Shown in pieces: positions 1 through 8,464 of a stretch of DNA of 36,932 nt (positions within the stretch are counted from its first letter, which is position 1; the number at the start of each line of letters is the position of its first letter). The translations under genes and the position numbers were made by a program. Source of the stretch: Verrucomicrobiales bacterium (GTDB lineage: Bacteria > Verrucomicrobiota > Verrucomicrobiia > Verrucomicrobiales > DEV007). The notes under the pieces are model-generated. The model was not told where the DNA came from. It worked only from the letters and a program-made list of their open reading frames with translations, and ran no database searches. The stretch is taken from assembly GCA_029233965.1 (NCBI GenBank), contig JARGOP010000045.1, positions 1 through 36,932 on the forward strand, read 5' to 3'.

Positions 1-41
1 GAAAAACCATAAATACCGTTTATTTTAAGCGTGGCGTTCTA

Positions 42-2099
42 CTAGGCTGGAGCCAGCTCACCGGAAAAATCCTCCCCGCTGTCTTTTTCCTCCTTTTCGA
101 CGGCCCTGTCCTTCGGTTCGGTTTCAGCAGGGAGGTCAGGCGGGGTCGGAGCGGACGGGGGATTCTGAATCTCACCGTGATCCATAATTTCCTGGATGTG
201 AACCCCATCAAGGGTCTCGTAGAGAAGCAAAGCCTGGGCGATCGCCTCAAGCTTGTCCCGGTTTTCTTTCAGAAGCTTAGTCGCTTCCACATAGGCCTCG
301 TCGGTCAGCTTCTTAACCTCGTCATCGATCGTCTGGGCTGTCGCCTCGGAATAGTTCCTCGGTGTTGAAATATCACGGGCAAGGAAAACTTCCCCCTGCC
401 CCTCACCGTATTCGATCATGCCAAGGCGTTCGCTCATACCCCAGTTGCACACCATCTTGCGGGCTATCTCGCTGGCCTGGCGAATGTCGCCTGCCGCACC
501 ATTGGTGACGTCACCGAAAACGAGTTCCTCGGCAACACGGCCACCCATGATGAGGATGAGTCGGTCGAGAAGGTACTGCTTCTTGTAGCTGTGCTTGTCC
601 TCAACCGGCAAATACATCGTTACGCCCAGGGCCGGACCACGCGGGATGATCGAGACCTTGTGCACCGGATCGGTATCTTTAACGAGCATGCCGAGAAGCG
701 CATGGCCCGCTTCATGATAGGCGGTAAGCTGCTTCTCATCTTCGCTGAGAGCAAGGCTGCGCCGCTCTTTACCCCAACGCACCTTGTCGCGGGCCTCTTC
801 AAGCTCCTCGGTATGGATCGCCTTGAGTCCCTTGCGAGCCGCAAGAAGAGCCGCTTCATTAATGACGTTGGCCAGTTCGGCACCCGAGTAGCCGGGAGTT
901 CCCCGGGCGATGATACCAAGATCGACCCCTTCAGCGAGCTTCACTTTTTTCGCATGAACGGTGAGAATTTCCTCACGCCCCTTCACGTCGGGAAGACTCA
1001 CCGTAATTTCGCGGTCAAAACGCCCCGGACGCAGAAGCGCCGGATCGAGAACATCAGGACGGTTTGTCGCAGCAATAATGATGACGCCCTCCTGAGTGTC
1101 GAAGCCGTCCATCTCCACGAGAAGAGCGTTCAGGGTCTGCTCACGCTCATCGTGTCCACCGCCCATACCGTGACCACGATGACGACCGACCGCATCGATC
1201 TCATCAATAAAAATCAGGCAGGGAGCGTTCTTTTTTCCCTGTTCAAACATGTCGCGGACACGGGAGGCACCGACACCGACAAACATTTCGACAAAGTCCG
1301 AACCACTGATCGAAAAGAAAGGCACATCCGCCTCGCCGGCAATGGCGCGGGCGAGAAGCGTCTTTCCTGTTCCCGGTGAACCCACCATAAGCACACCCTT
1401 GGGAATACGGCCTCCAAGCCGCTGAAACTTCTTGGGATTGCGAAGATACTCGACGATCTCCCAGACCTCTTCTTTCGCCTCCTCAACGCCGGCAACATCC
1501 TTGAAGGTGACTTTGCCTTTCTCCATCGTCATCATCTTCGCCTTGCTCTTGCCAAAACTCATCGCGCCCTTCCCGGCCGCTTTGATCTGATGGCGGAAGA
1601 GAAAGTAGAGAAGCAAAAGGAGAAAGATGATGGGCAGATAAAAGGACAACAACATCACGCCAAGACCGTCTGACTCCGTGGAAAGTTCAGTGATTTCCAG
1701 ATTCTTCGAAGCGAGAACCTCTTTGAGGTCTTCCCCCGCATAATCCAGAATGATGGGCGCGGAAAATTCACTGTATTCACTGTATTTGCTTCCAGCATTT
1801 TCCTCAGGGTTATCGACGATATACCAGCCCTGGATGAACTGCTTCGAACTTCCGTCTCTCTGCACCAGTTTCAGGAGCTTGGGAGGGGTCGACTCGGCAT
1901 CGACGTGAATCCGATCATTAGCGACCATGTTTTTGAATTCCCCGAAGGTGACAGTCTTCGAAGCGTCGGAAAAACTCTTCGACCAGATCGCGAGACCGAA
2001 AAGTCCCATCGCGACTAAAAGGAGGATCAGCCCTTTCCAGTTGAAGCCGCTCTCCCCGCCGGGGCGCTGGTCGTTATCGTTGGGCTCTTTGTCTTGCAT
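42..2099 (-). CDS. ftsH: ATP-dependent zinc metalloprotease FtsH
   Basis: Membrane-anchored AAA+ protease that degrades misassembled membrane proteins and short-lived regulators. The 685-residue protein has two membrane segments (about residues 21-40 and 147-168) flanking an extracytoplasmic domain. The AAA module follows, with Walker A GSPGTGKT at 240-247, Walker B around FIDEID at 297-302 and an SRH region near 345-365. The M41 peptidase domain carries the zinc site HEAGH at 462-466. The tail is Pro/Glu-rich and probably disordered. Length and domain order are normal for the family. The start is ATG. The gene ends 41 bases from the window edge, so its downstream neighbour is unseen. Identity is certain from the motifs; substrates cannot be inferred. 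Confidence 0.98.
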   Translation of the reverse strand: MQDKEPNDNDQRPGGESGFNWKGLILLLVAMGLFGLAIWSKSFSDASKTVTFGEFKNMVANDRIHVDAESTPPKLLKLVQRDGSSKQFIQGWYIVDNPEENAGSKYSEYSEFSAPIILDYAGEDLKEVLASKNLEITELSTESDGLGVMLLSFYLPIIFLLLLLYFLFRHQIKAAGKGAMSFGKSKAKMMTMEKGKVTFKDVAGVEEAKEEVWEIVEYLRNPKKFQRLGGRIPKGVLMVGSPGTGKTLLARAIAGEADVPFFSISGSDFVEMFVGVGASRVRDMFEQGKKNAPCLIFIDEIDAVGRHRGHGMGGGHDEREQTLNALLVEMDGFDTQEGVIIIAATNRPDVLDPALLRPGRFDREITVSLPDVKGREEILTVHAKKVKLAEGVDLGIIARGTPGYSGAELANVINEAALLAARKGLKAIHTEELEEARDKVRWGKERRSLALSEDEKQLTAYHEAGHALLGMLVKDTDPVHKVSIIPRGPALGVTMYLPVEDKHSYKKQYLLDRLILIMGGRVAEELVFGDVTNGAAGDIRQASEIARKMVCNWGMSERLGMIEYGEGQGEVFLARDISTPRNYSEATAQTIDDEVKKLTDEAYVEATKLLKENRDKLEAIAQALLLYETLDGVHIQEIMDHGEIQNPPSAPTPPDLPAETEPKDRAVEKEEKDSGEDFSGELAPA

Positions 2100-2395
2100 T
2101 AAAAAATCGAGTTGAGGGTCGAAAAGTCGGGAACGCTAACATAGTGGGCAGAAAGACGCAATCAACGGTAGAACCGTCTCATTCACCCTCTGGAACACTC
2201 GGGCGACCGACTGGAGGAGGTAAACGGATTCCTTGCTTACATCGCCGGAATCCTGTCAAAGAGAATACGCCGAAGAGTTCATCCATGCCTCAAAAAACAA
2301 TCAGCAAAGCGCTTATCCCTGATCATTTACGATTAGAATTTCTTATCTTTAAAATATTTGAAACCACTTTGATGTTAAAATAAGTATTACTGATA
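2100..2395. other. Intergenic region between ftsH and the sigma factor gene
   Basis: About 296 bases between two divergent genes. The first 200 bases show no open frame I would defend. The last 80 bases before the sigma factor are strikingly AT-rich compared with the rest of the window, as expected of a promoter region. The ftsH promoter must also lie here but I could not pick out its boxes. Confidence 0.5.
2358..2386 (+). promoter_or_regulatory. Possible sigma-70 promoter of the ECF sigma gene
   Basis: TTGAAA at 2358-2363 and TAAGTA at 2381-2386 are separated by 17 bases inside an AT-rich block. The -35 fits well and the -10 is weak. The predicted transcription start would fall within about 10 bases of the ATG at 2396, which would make the transcript leaderless or nearly so. 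Seen by eye only. Confidence 0.28.
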
Positions 2396-2986
2396 ATGAA
2401 ACCAAACTCGAAAGAAGCACCAGCATATGATGACGCCCTCGATGAAGCGCGTCTCAAGGGTATCGCGAACGGTGACAGGCAGAGCTTTCGGGACCTGTAC
2501 GAGCGCTACGACGGCCTCCTGTTCACCACCATCGAAAAGGTCCTCAACGATCGTGAGGATTCTCAGGAAGTTCTCCAGGAAGTGATGAGTTCCCTCTGGA
2601 GGAAAGCTCATCTTTACCACCCCGGGCGGGGTCGCCCTATCACATGGCTTGCCTCGACGGCAAGAAATCGTGCCATTGACCGGCTTCGCTCGAAGCAGCG
2701 TCAGTCCCGTTTGAAATCAGCTTACACGGATGAGATGGACGTGAACCCACGGGGATCAACCGGGCTCAGCGGACCGGAGGCAGCAAGTCGGCGCGATACC
2801 TGCAGCGCGGTTCGTTCCGCCGTGATGGAACTCACCGATGTGCAGCGGGAAGCGATCGAGAAAGTTTACTTCGAAGGACTCACTCAACAGGAGATCGCGG
2901 ACCAACTCGGAGAACCACTCGGAACGGTGAAGGCGCGGATTCGGCGTGGTCTCGCGAAGCTGAGGAAAACGGTAGAGGTGAGTTAG
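2396..2986 (+). CDS. ECF-type RNA polymerase sigma factor
   Basis: A 196-residue sigma-70-family factor that directs RNA polymerase to alternative promoters. Region 2 spans about residues 27-100, with the helix leading into RPITWLASTARNRAIDRLR. Region 4 lies at about 140-190, with a helix-turn-helix around LTQQEIADQLGEPLGTVKARI. There is no region 3, so it is ECF class (SigK/RpoE-like). The ATG is the first start after an AT-rich promoter-like stretch. No anti-sigma gene follows: downstream is a gene-poor stretch of about 590 bases. Its control and regulon are therefore unknown. It could be regulated transcriptionally, or its partner may have been lost or lie elsewhere. Confidence 0.93.
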   Translation: MKPNSKEAPAYDDALDEARLKGIANGDRQSFRDLYERYDGLLFTTIEKVLNDREDSQEVLQEVMSSLWRKAHLYHPGRGRPITWLASTARNRAIDRLRSKQRQSRLKSAYTDEMDVNPRGSTGLSGPEAASRRDTCSAVRSAVMELTDVQREAIEKVYFEGLTQQEIADQLGEPLGTVKARIRRGLAKLRKTVEVS

Positions 2987-3577
2987 GTGGACCGAAACCC
3001 GGCATAAATTATTTCCTTTTCCCCATCCCTCCGTCTCGACGCCAGAACCATCCTTCCCGGAGATCGAGGGGAAAGCGGCCCTCCTCCCACGTCCACCTGT
3101 AGAATCCATCATCTCAGCATTTCGCTTCAAAACCCAAAGGGCAGCCCCTCCGGGATTAAAAAGCCGGATTGTGGGCCTGTATTTCAAGAAAGCCTGAGTA
3201 CGGTTTTCCCTTGCCCCGCCGCGGCATGGGGAAGCCCCGAGGCAAGTGAGAACGGCCGCAATCGCTCCGTCGGAATCTCCGCCATAAAATAAGACCGGTG
3301 TCGACCGGTCAGTCCCACGGGATCGTCCTCGAGAACTGGTTCGACAAAGTCGGGATCGACCAATTGAAAATCTATGATCAGGGAACCTTCCTGCAGACAG
3401 GGAGCAAACTGTCCCGGTCGTTTTCGAAAGATGACCACGGACACGGCCCGATTATTTTCTTCGAAAACCGGACCACGAAGCAGAGGGAATGATCTCGAAG
3501 AGTCAAAAACATCATGAAGTTGAACACTCCGATTCGCGGAAGTTGTTGCTGTCACCGGTCTGTGCGTTCATAGCGGA
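2987..3577. other. Gene-poor stretch, possibly with decayed coding remnants
   Basis: About 590 bases between the sigma factor and the FAD oxidoreductase. No family is recognisable. The only frame with codon usage like its neighbours is on the plus strand at 3298-3492. It has 64 codons from a GTG and is listed separately. Frames on the minus strand have arginine- and proline-rich shadow composition. Near 3290-3310 the octamer GACCGGTG/C is repeated around a short spacer. The stretch probably holds remnants of a lost gene, perhaps including a former anti-sigma, but that is a guess. Confidence 0.4.
3298..3492 (+). CDS. Short unrecognised open frame, possible gene remnant
   Basis: A 64-codon frame starting at GTG and ending in TGA. 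The product contains stretches that read like a folded protein (around LENWFDKVGIDQLKIYDQG and HGHGPIIFFENRT), and codon choice resembles that of real genes here. I do not recognise the family. No Shine-Dalgarno sequence is visible and an in-frame stop lies just upstream. It may be the 3' piece of a decayed gene rather than a functional small protein. Confidence 0.25.
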   Translation: MSTGQSHGIVLENWFDKVGIDQLKIYDQGTFLQTGSKLSRSFSKDDHGHGPIIFFENRTTKQRE

Positions 3578-5632
3578 ATGAGACTACCCACCTGTTTCGG
3601 CTTGCTCCTGTTCCTCGTGTTTCCGCTTTCCGCGACTGAGCACGATCTTATCATCTACGGCGGAACTCCGGCGGGTTTAACGGCTGCCATCGCGGCGCAT
3701 CGGGAAAATCCCGATCTCAGCATCAGGATCATTGAACCAAGTCCGTGGGTTGGCGGCCTCGTCACGGGCGGCCTTTCGCGAACAGATAAGGGTCGTGAGG
3801 ACACGATCGGCGGAATTACTCTGGAATATTTTCGGCGTGCCGCGGAACGGGGTGGAGAGGGAACACCGATGTGGTATGCGGAGCCGAAACAGAACATGGC
3901 AGTCTTCGAAACGATGCTGGAGGAATGCGGTGACAGCCTTCAGATCCTGATGCAGCGCCAAGTCAGATCTGTCGGGAAAAAGGGAAGCCGGATTGTGGAG
4001 ATGACCCTGGACGATGACACGGTGCTTCGGGGGAAAGTCTTTATCGACGCCAGCTACGAAGGAGATCTCATGGCCCGCGCCGGTGTCAGCTATGTCGTCG
4101 GTCGCGAGAGTCGGGAAACGTATGCGGAACCGCTCGCAGGATACTATCCCATGAAAGTCCGACCGCACGGGCCGGATACAATGGGCGAGGTCTGCTCCTG
4201 TCTCGGAGGCGACGCCCCGCATTTCATCCATGGTACCCCGACAGAAATCAATGCCTTTGATGCAGATGGAAACCTCATTGCCGGGGTGGCGCAAACGGAC
4301 CCGAATACCGAACCCGGGAGCGCGGACCATCGCACCCAGGCCTACAATTTTCGACTCTGTGTAACGCAGCGGAAGGACATTTTCGTCCCCTTCCCCAAAC
4401 CGGTGAACTACGATCCCTCGCGTTATGAACTCCTCCTGAGGCTCATCAAAAGCTATCCCGACGTCCGGTTCGGGCGACTGGTCCATCTAGGCGCGATCGC
4501 GAACGGCAAATTTGATCTCAACGCCCAGGGACTCTTTTCGACGGACTACGTCGGCGGCAATACCGGCTATCCGGACGGGGACTACAAAACACGCGAAGAA
4601 ATCCGGCAGGATCATGTCGACTATGTGCAGGGATTCCTCTGGTTTCTTGGACACGATAATCGCGTTCCGCCGGAGTTGCGCGAAGAAGTGAATTCATGGG
4701 GTCTCTCCGCAGATGAATTCGTCGACAACGACCACTGGCCGTATGCGCTTTACGTCCGCGAAGCCCGTCGCATGATCGGCGAGTCTGTCATGAAACAGGA
4801 GGATACCTGGACCGAGATCACCAAGCCGGATTCCGTCGGCATGGGTTCGTTCATCCTTGACTGCCACATCGTGCAGCGAATTGCCGATGCGAATGGCAAT
4901 GTCGTTGATGAAGGTTCCTTTCAGGACCATCCCACCCGACCCTATCAGATCCCCTATCGGACCCTGTTGCCGCGGCGCAACGAGTGCGAAAACCTTCTCG
5001 TTCCGGTTTGTCTTTCCGCCTCACACATCGCCTATTGCTCGATGCGGATGGAACCGGTTTACATGACCATGGGCCAAGCCTCGGGAGTCGCCGCAGCAAT
5101 GGCGATCGGTACATCCGGCAATGTCCACGAAATTTCCGTTGAGACTCTGATAAAGAAACTGACCGCGCAGAATGTCGTTCTTGAACTGAAAGGACTGGCC
5201 GACTTGATCATGGTGGAAAAACTCCCCGGGATTGCGATCGATGATCGGGAGGCGAAATTCGTCGGATCCTGGTCACACAGTTCTTTCGGCAATCCGGTCG
5301 AGGGAAGCGCTGCTCACGATGGAAACGGTGGCAAGGGAGAAAAGTTGGCAACCTTCACAATTGAAGTTCCGGAGTCGGGGCAATACGAAGTCCGCTTTGC
5401 CTACGCCGCTTCGGGCAATCGCGCTTCAGCCGCGCCGATCGCGATCGAGCACAGCGGAGGAACCGCCTCGGTGACCGTCGATCAGCGCAAGGTTCCCGAG
5501 CATGACAAGCGCTTCACCACACTCGGAACATGGAGCTTCACCAGCGGGAAACCGGCAGCCATCACGATCCGCAATGACGGGACAGACTCCTATGTCTCGG
5601 TCGATGCCATCCAGTTAATCCCCGTCGAATAG
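3578..5632 (+). CDS. Secreted FAD-dependent oxidoreductase (FAD_oxidored family) with golvesin-like C-terminal domain
   Basis: 684 residues. A Sec signal peptide covers about residues 1-20, ending SAT before EHDL. Directly after it comes the FAD-binding dinucleotide motif IYGGTPAGLTAAIAA, a GxxxxG-type variant of the Rossmann motif. The glycine-rich WVGGLVTGGLSRTD motif is typical of the FAD_oxidored (PF12831) group common in PVC bacteria and Bacteroidetes. From about residue 545 a separate beta-rich module begins (DDREAKFVGSW ... GTDSYVSVDAIQLIP). It matches the golvesin C-terminal/xanthan-lyase-associated domain found on extracellular glycan-active proteins. The substrate is unknown; oxidation of a sugar or glycan outside the cytoplasm is inferred. 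The ATG is the only one that includes the signal peptide. The gene is transcribed alone, convergent with rph. Confidence 0.88.
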   Translation: MRLPTCFGLLLFLVFPLSATEHDLIIYGGTPAGLTAAIAAHRENPDLSIRIIEPSPWVGGLVTGGLSRTDKGREDTIGGITLEYFRRAAERGGEGTPMWYAEPKQNMAVFETMLEECGDSLQILMQRQVRSVGKKGSRIVEMTLDDDTVLRGKVFIDASYEGDLMARAGVSYVVGRESRETYAEPLAGYYPMKVRPHGPDTMGEVCSCLGGDAPHFIHGTPTEINAFDADGNLIAGVAQTDPNTEPGSADHRTQAYNFRLCVTQRKDIFVPFPKPVNYDPSRYELLLRLIKSYPDVRFGRLVHLGAIANGKFDLNAQGLFSTDYVGGNTGYPDGDYKTREEIRQDHVDYVQGFLWFLGHDNRVPPELREEVNSWGLSADEFVDNDHWPYALYVREARRMIGESVMKQEDTWTEITKPDSVGMGSFILDCHIVQRIADANGNVVDEGSFQDHPTRPYQIPYRTLLPRRNECENLLVPVCLSASHIAYCSMRMEPVYMTMGQASGVAAAMAIGTSGNVHEISVETLIKKLTAQNVVLELKGLADLIMVEKLPGIAIDDREAKFVGSWSHSSFGNPVEGSAAHDGNGGKGEKLATFTIEVPESGQYEVRFAYAASGNRASAAPIAIEHSGGTASVTVDQRKVPEHDKRFTTLGTWSFTSGKPAAITIRNDGTDSYVSVDAIQLIPVE

Positions 5633-5681
5633 GCTTTCCTGCGGTCCACTGCGCTGCGGAAGTCACGCCTCAGGCCAAGCA

Positions 5682-5706
5682 GAAGGGATCCCCGGATCTG
5701 CCCTTC
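5682..5706. terminator. Weak hairpin between convergent genes
   Basis: GAAGGG at 5682-5687 pairs with CCCTTC at 5701-5706, with extra GATC pairing inside. It lies in the 82-base gap between the convergent oxidoreductase and rph genes. There is no clear T-tract on either side, so it is only a candidate bidirectional terminator. Confidence 0.25.
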
Positions 5707-5714
5707 CCTTGCCT

Positions 5715-6491
5715 TCACTTCATCTCCCCGATCCTCGCGAGAATCTCCACATTGGCGGTTGGATCAAAAGCAGCGAGAGCGCCTTTTTGCATTTCGATGA
5801 TCTCTGAAGCGCCTTTCTTGGCGAGCTGCAGCATTTCGAGCATTTGCGCTTCCGAGAAAGTGGCTTCCTCCCCCGATCCCTGCACTTCGATCAGTTCGAG
5901 GTCCGAAGTCATGGCATAGTTGAAATCGACGCTCGCGTCTTTGTCCTCGTGGTAGTTGAGATCAAGGACACAGGTGTCCTGCCAGACGCCGGCACTGATC
6001 GCGGCGGCGAATCCGCTCATCGGCGAGGTTTCAAATTTCTTCGCGACAATGAACCGCTGAAACGCCATCTCAGCAGCGACGCAGGCGCCAGTGATGGAGG
6101 CGGTTCTCGTTCCCCCATCGGCGCGGAGAACATCACAATCGACCCAGAGCGTCCGTTGTCCGAGTCCTTTCAAATCGACCACAGCGCGGAGGCTGCGACC
6201 AATGAGGCGCTGGATCTCCGAGCTGCGTCCATCGAGCTTGCCACGACTGATGTCGCGCGGCTTCCGCTGCAAGGTTGAGTAAGGCAGCATACTGTATTCC
6301 GCCGTGAGCCAGCCGCCCGGAACGTTCTGCTGAAACATCCAGCGGGGCACCCCGGTTTCGATCATGGCACTGCAGATCACCTGCGTATCTCCGAAACTCA
6401 CGAGGACGCTTCCGTGGGCATGGCGGGCAATGTCGAGTTGAAAGTTGATATCACGTAGTTGGTCTGTGGCGCGGCCATCGATTCGAGTCAT
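5715..6491 (-). CDS. rph: Ribonuclease PH
   Basis: Phosphorolytic 3'-5' exoribonuclease that trims tRNA 3' ends and takes part in RNA turnover. The 258 residues are slightly longer than the usual 238-250 because of a short C-terminal extension. Family hallmarks are present: an N-terminal DGRA..QLR, the HGSVLVSFGDTQVIC strand, WLTAEYSMLP, the GRSSEIQRLIGRSLRAVVDL helix and CDVLRADGGTRTASITGA. The arginines and the Asp/Gly loop of these motifs form the phosphate and RNA site. The ATG at 6491 gives the standard N-terminus. It stands alone, divergent from lpxK, rather than in the frequent rph-rdgB pair. Confidence 0.97.
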   Translation of the reverse strand: MTRIDGRATDQLRDINFQLDIARHAHGSVLVSFGDTQVICSAMIETGVPRWMFQQNVPGGWLTAEYSMLPYSTLQRKPRDISRGKLDGRSSEIQRLIGRSLRAVVDLKGLGQRTLWVDCDVLRADGGTRTASITGACVAAEMAFQRFIVAKKFETSPMSGFAAAISAGVWQDTCVLDLNYHEDKDASVDFNYAMTSDLELIEVQGSGEEATFSEAQMLEMLQLAKKGASEIIEMQKGALAAFDPTANVEILARIGEMK

Positions 6492-6592
6492 GCTTAGGAA
6501 ATGCTCTAATAGCGAGCGGATTGCAACCGTTCACATTCGCGGTTGCGTCGGAGTCCTGATTGACGACCATACCCATCCCTTGAAATCGAACG

Positions 6593-7783
6593 ATGCGGCC
6601 CGCCCGGGAAAAACTCGAACAATTCGCGATCGACGTCATTCTTGACCGTCGTCAGGGCTTTCGTGCGGGAATGCTGCGCGGTTTTCTGGGATCAATGTCC
6701 ACCCTCTACGAAGGCGCGGTCGGCCTGCGCCTCTGGCTCTATCGCAACCGGATCTTGCGGGAACGAAATCTCGGATGTCTTGTCGTTAGCATCGGGAATC
6801 TCACGGTGGGGGGAACCGGGAAAACGCCGGTGGTGGAAAAATTTGCACGCTCTCTGCAGGACGGGGGACGCCGCGTCGCGATCCTGAGCCGGGGCTACAA
6901 ATCAGTGAAGCAACCCTTTCTCCGGCGCCTCATCGGCAAAATTCAGGGAAAGAACGAAATCGATCCTCCCCGCGTCGTCAGCGACGGAAAGTCGCTGCTC
7001 CTCGATTCAAAGACGGCCGGCGATGAGCCCTACATGCTTGCGGCGAACCTTCGCGACATTCCCGTCGTCGTTGACAAGGACCGCGTCAAAAGCGGCAAAC
7101 ACGCCATCGGTGAGTTGAATTGCGACACCTTGATTCTCGATGACGGGCTCCAATATCTTCGCTTGAGACATCGGCTCGATATCGTGCTCGTCGACCGCTG
7201 GCATCCTTTCGGCACGGAGCGGCTTCTTCCCCGCGGCACCTTGAGAGAGCCGCCGCGCAATCTGAAGCGCGCCTCCTACATTTTCATCACGAAGTGCAAC
7301 GGAGACCCGAATGACGAGCTGATTGATCGCATCCGCCTCTACAACCGTACTGCTGAGATCATCGAATGCGAGCACCGGCCCCGCTACCTGCAGCATATCG
7401 AAACCCGTGAGACACGTCCTCTTGATGATCTTCAGGGGAAAAAAGTGGGAACGGTCAGTGCCATCGCGGTGCCGGAAAGCTTTGAGGACGGCGTCAAGAA
7501 GCTCGGCGCAACCCTTGAGGCAACCTGCCGTTTCATGGATCACCACCGCTTCACGGAGCAGGAAATCATTTCCTTCATCAACTGCTGTGTGGAATCCGGC
7601 GTCGACATGATCCTCACGACTGAAAAAGACGCGGTCCGCTTTCCCCGACTCGGACGCATGGATGTCCCCATTTACTTTCTGCGCGTCGAGATCGGAATTC
7701 TGAGCAACGAGGAAAGTTTTGAGCAATGCATCAACCGGATCTGCACGCCGGTCGCAGAAACCTCGGCCCGTCGCTTTTTCTAA
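6593..7783 (+). CDS. lpxK: Tetraacyldisaccharide 4'-kinase
   Basis: Inner-membrane-associated kinase that phosphorylates the 4' position of tetraacyldisaccharide 1-phosphate to make lipid IVA. The 396 residues include the amphipathic N-terminal helix region, the Walker A motif in [12 protein letters not shown] at about residues 67-78, and the family motif [19 protein letters not shown]. Near the C-terminus is the TTEKDAVRF motif. Length is slightly above the usual 320-350, with extra residues ahead of the N-terminal helix. It is evidence for lipid A and a true outer membrane. No other lpx or kdo gene is adjacent. The next gene is a DUF456 protein 59 bases downstream in the same direction. Confidence 0.96.
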   Translation: MRPAREKLEQFAIDVILDRRQGFRAGMLRGFLGSMSTLYEGAVGLRLWLYRNRILRERNLGCLVVSIGNLTVGGTGKTPVVEKFARSLQDGGRRVAILSRGYKSVKQPFLRRLIGKIQGKNEIDPPRVVSDGKSLLLDSKTAGDEPYMLAANLRDIPVVVDKDRVKSGKHAIGELNCDTLILDDGLQYLRLRHRLDIVLVDRWHPFGTERLLPRGTLREPPRNLKRASYIFITKCNGDPNDELIDRIRLYNRTAEIIECEHRPRYLQHIETRETRPLDDLQGKKVGTVSAIAVPESFEDGVKKLGATLEATCRFMDHHRFTEQEIISFINCCVESGVDMILTTEKDAVRFPRLGRMDVPIYFLRVEIGILSNEESFEQCINRICTPVAETSARRFF

Positions 7784-7842
7784 ACGCCTCCTTCGGCAGT
7801 AGCCAAGGACGGGAAACTCGGCGATAGTCCTCTATTCCTCCC

Positions 7843-8385
7843 ATGTCCATCCTTGCCGGTATTTTCGATATTTTCATCTCAGACGGGGCGATGATGACAT
7901 TCAAATGGACGATCATCATCGCGTTGATCGTGATTGGCTTCCTCGGAACCTTTCTTCCCATTCTCCCCGGCACGACCCTCATTTTCGCCGGCTGCGTCAT
8001 TCATTATTTCGCGATGGGGATGGAAGCGTCCGGGCTCGCCTGGCAGGGCCTGGTTTTCATCGGGATCCTCTATGCCCTCTCGCTGGTGCTCGACTGGTTC
8101 AGCGGAGTGATCGGGGCGAAATGGTTCGGCTCAAGTAAGTGGGGGATCATTGGTGCGCTCGTCGGCGCCATTATCGGATTCTTCTTTTCGCTCCCGGGAC
8201 TTATCCTCGGTCCTATCGTGGGCGTTTTCGTATTCGAACTCGCTTTCGCGAAGAAGCAGGTCCGCGATGCCTCCAACTCCACCATCGGTACGGTCGTCGG
8301 TGGCATTGCCGGCCTCATCGGAAAAGTGATCCTCGCGCTGGGCATGATCGCCTGGTACATCGGTGACGTTTTCGTCATCAACTGA
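7843..8385 (+). CDS. DUF456 family membrane protein
   Basis: A 180-residue integral membrane protein with about five hydrophobic segments. The glycine-rich sequence between helices (GFLGTFLPILPGTTLIF and a later GIIGALVGAIIGFFFSLPGLILGPIVG) is the DUF456 pattern. Function is not established for the family. It lies 59 bases after lpxK and 79 bases before the NDH-2 fusion gene, so the three may be co-transcribed. The ATG at 7843 places a short amphipathic segment before the first helix. Confidence 0.85.
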   Translation: MSILAGIFDIFISDGAMMTFKWTIIIALIVIGFLGTFLPILPGTTLIFAGCVIHYFAMGMEASGLAWQGLVFIGILYALSLVLDWFSGVIGAKWFGSSKWGIIGALVGAIIGFFFSLPGLILGPIVGVFVFELAFAKKQVRDASNSTIGTVVGGIAGLIGKVILALGMIAWYIGDVFVIN

Positions 8386-8464
8386 CCGAATTTACCCTTT
8401 TCCCGAAAGGTGAAGGATTTGAGGCTTGCAGTCGGCACGGGACTAGCTTTCACGTCTGGCACTT

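Noticed and set aside
3184-3555. 123-codon minus-strand frame in the gap after the sigma factor, as a candidate anti-sigma
   Set aside because: It has no membrane helix or zinc-binding anti-sigma motif and reads like a shadow of the plus-strand frame.
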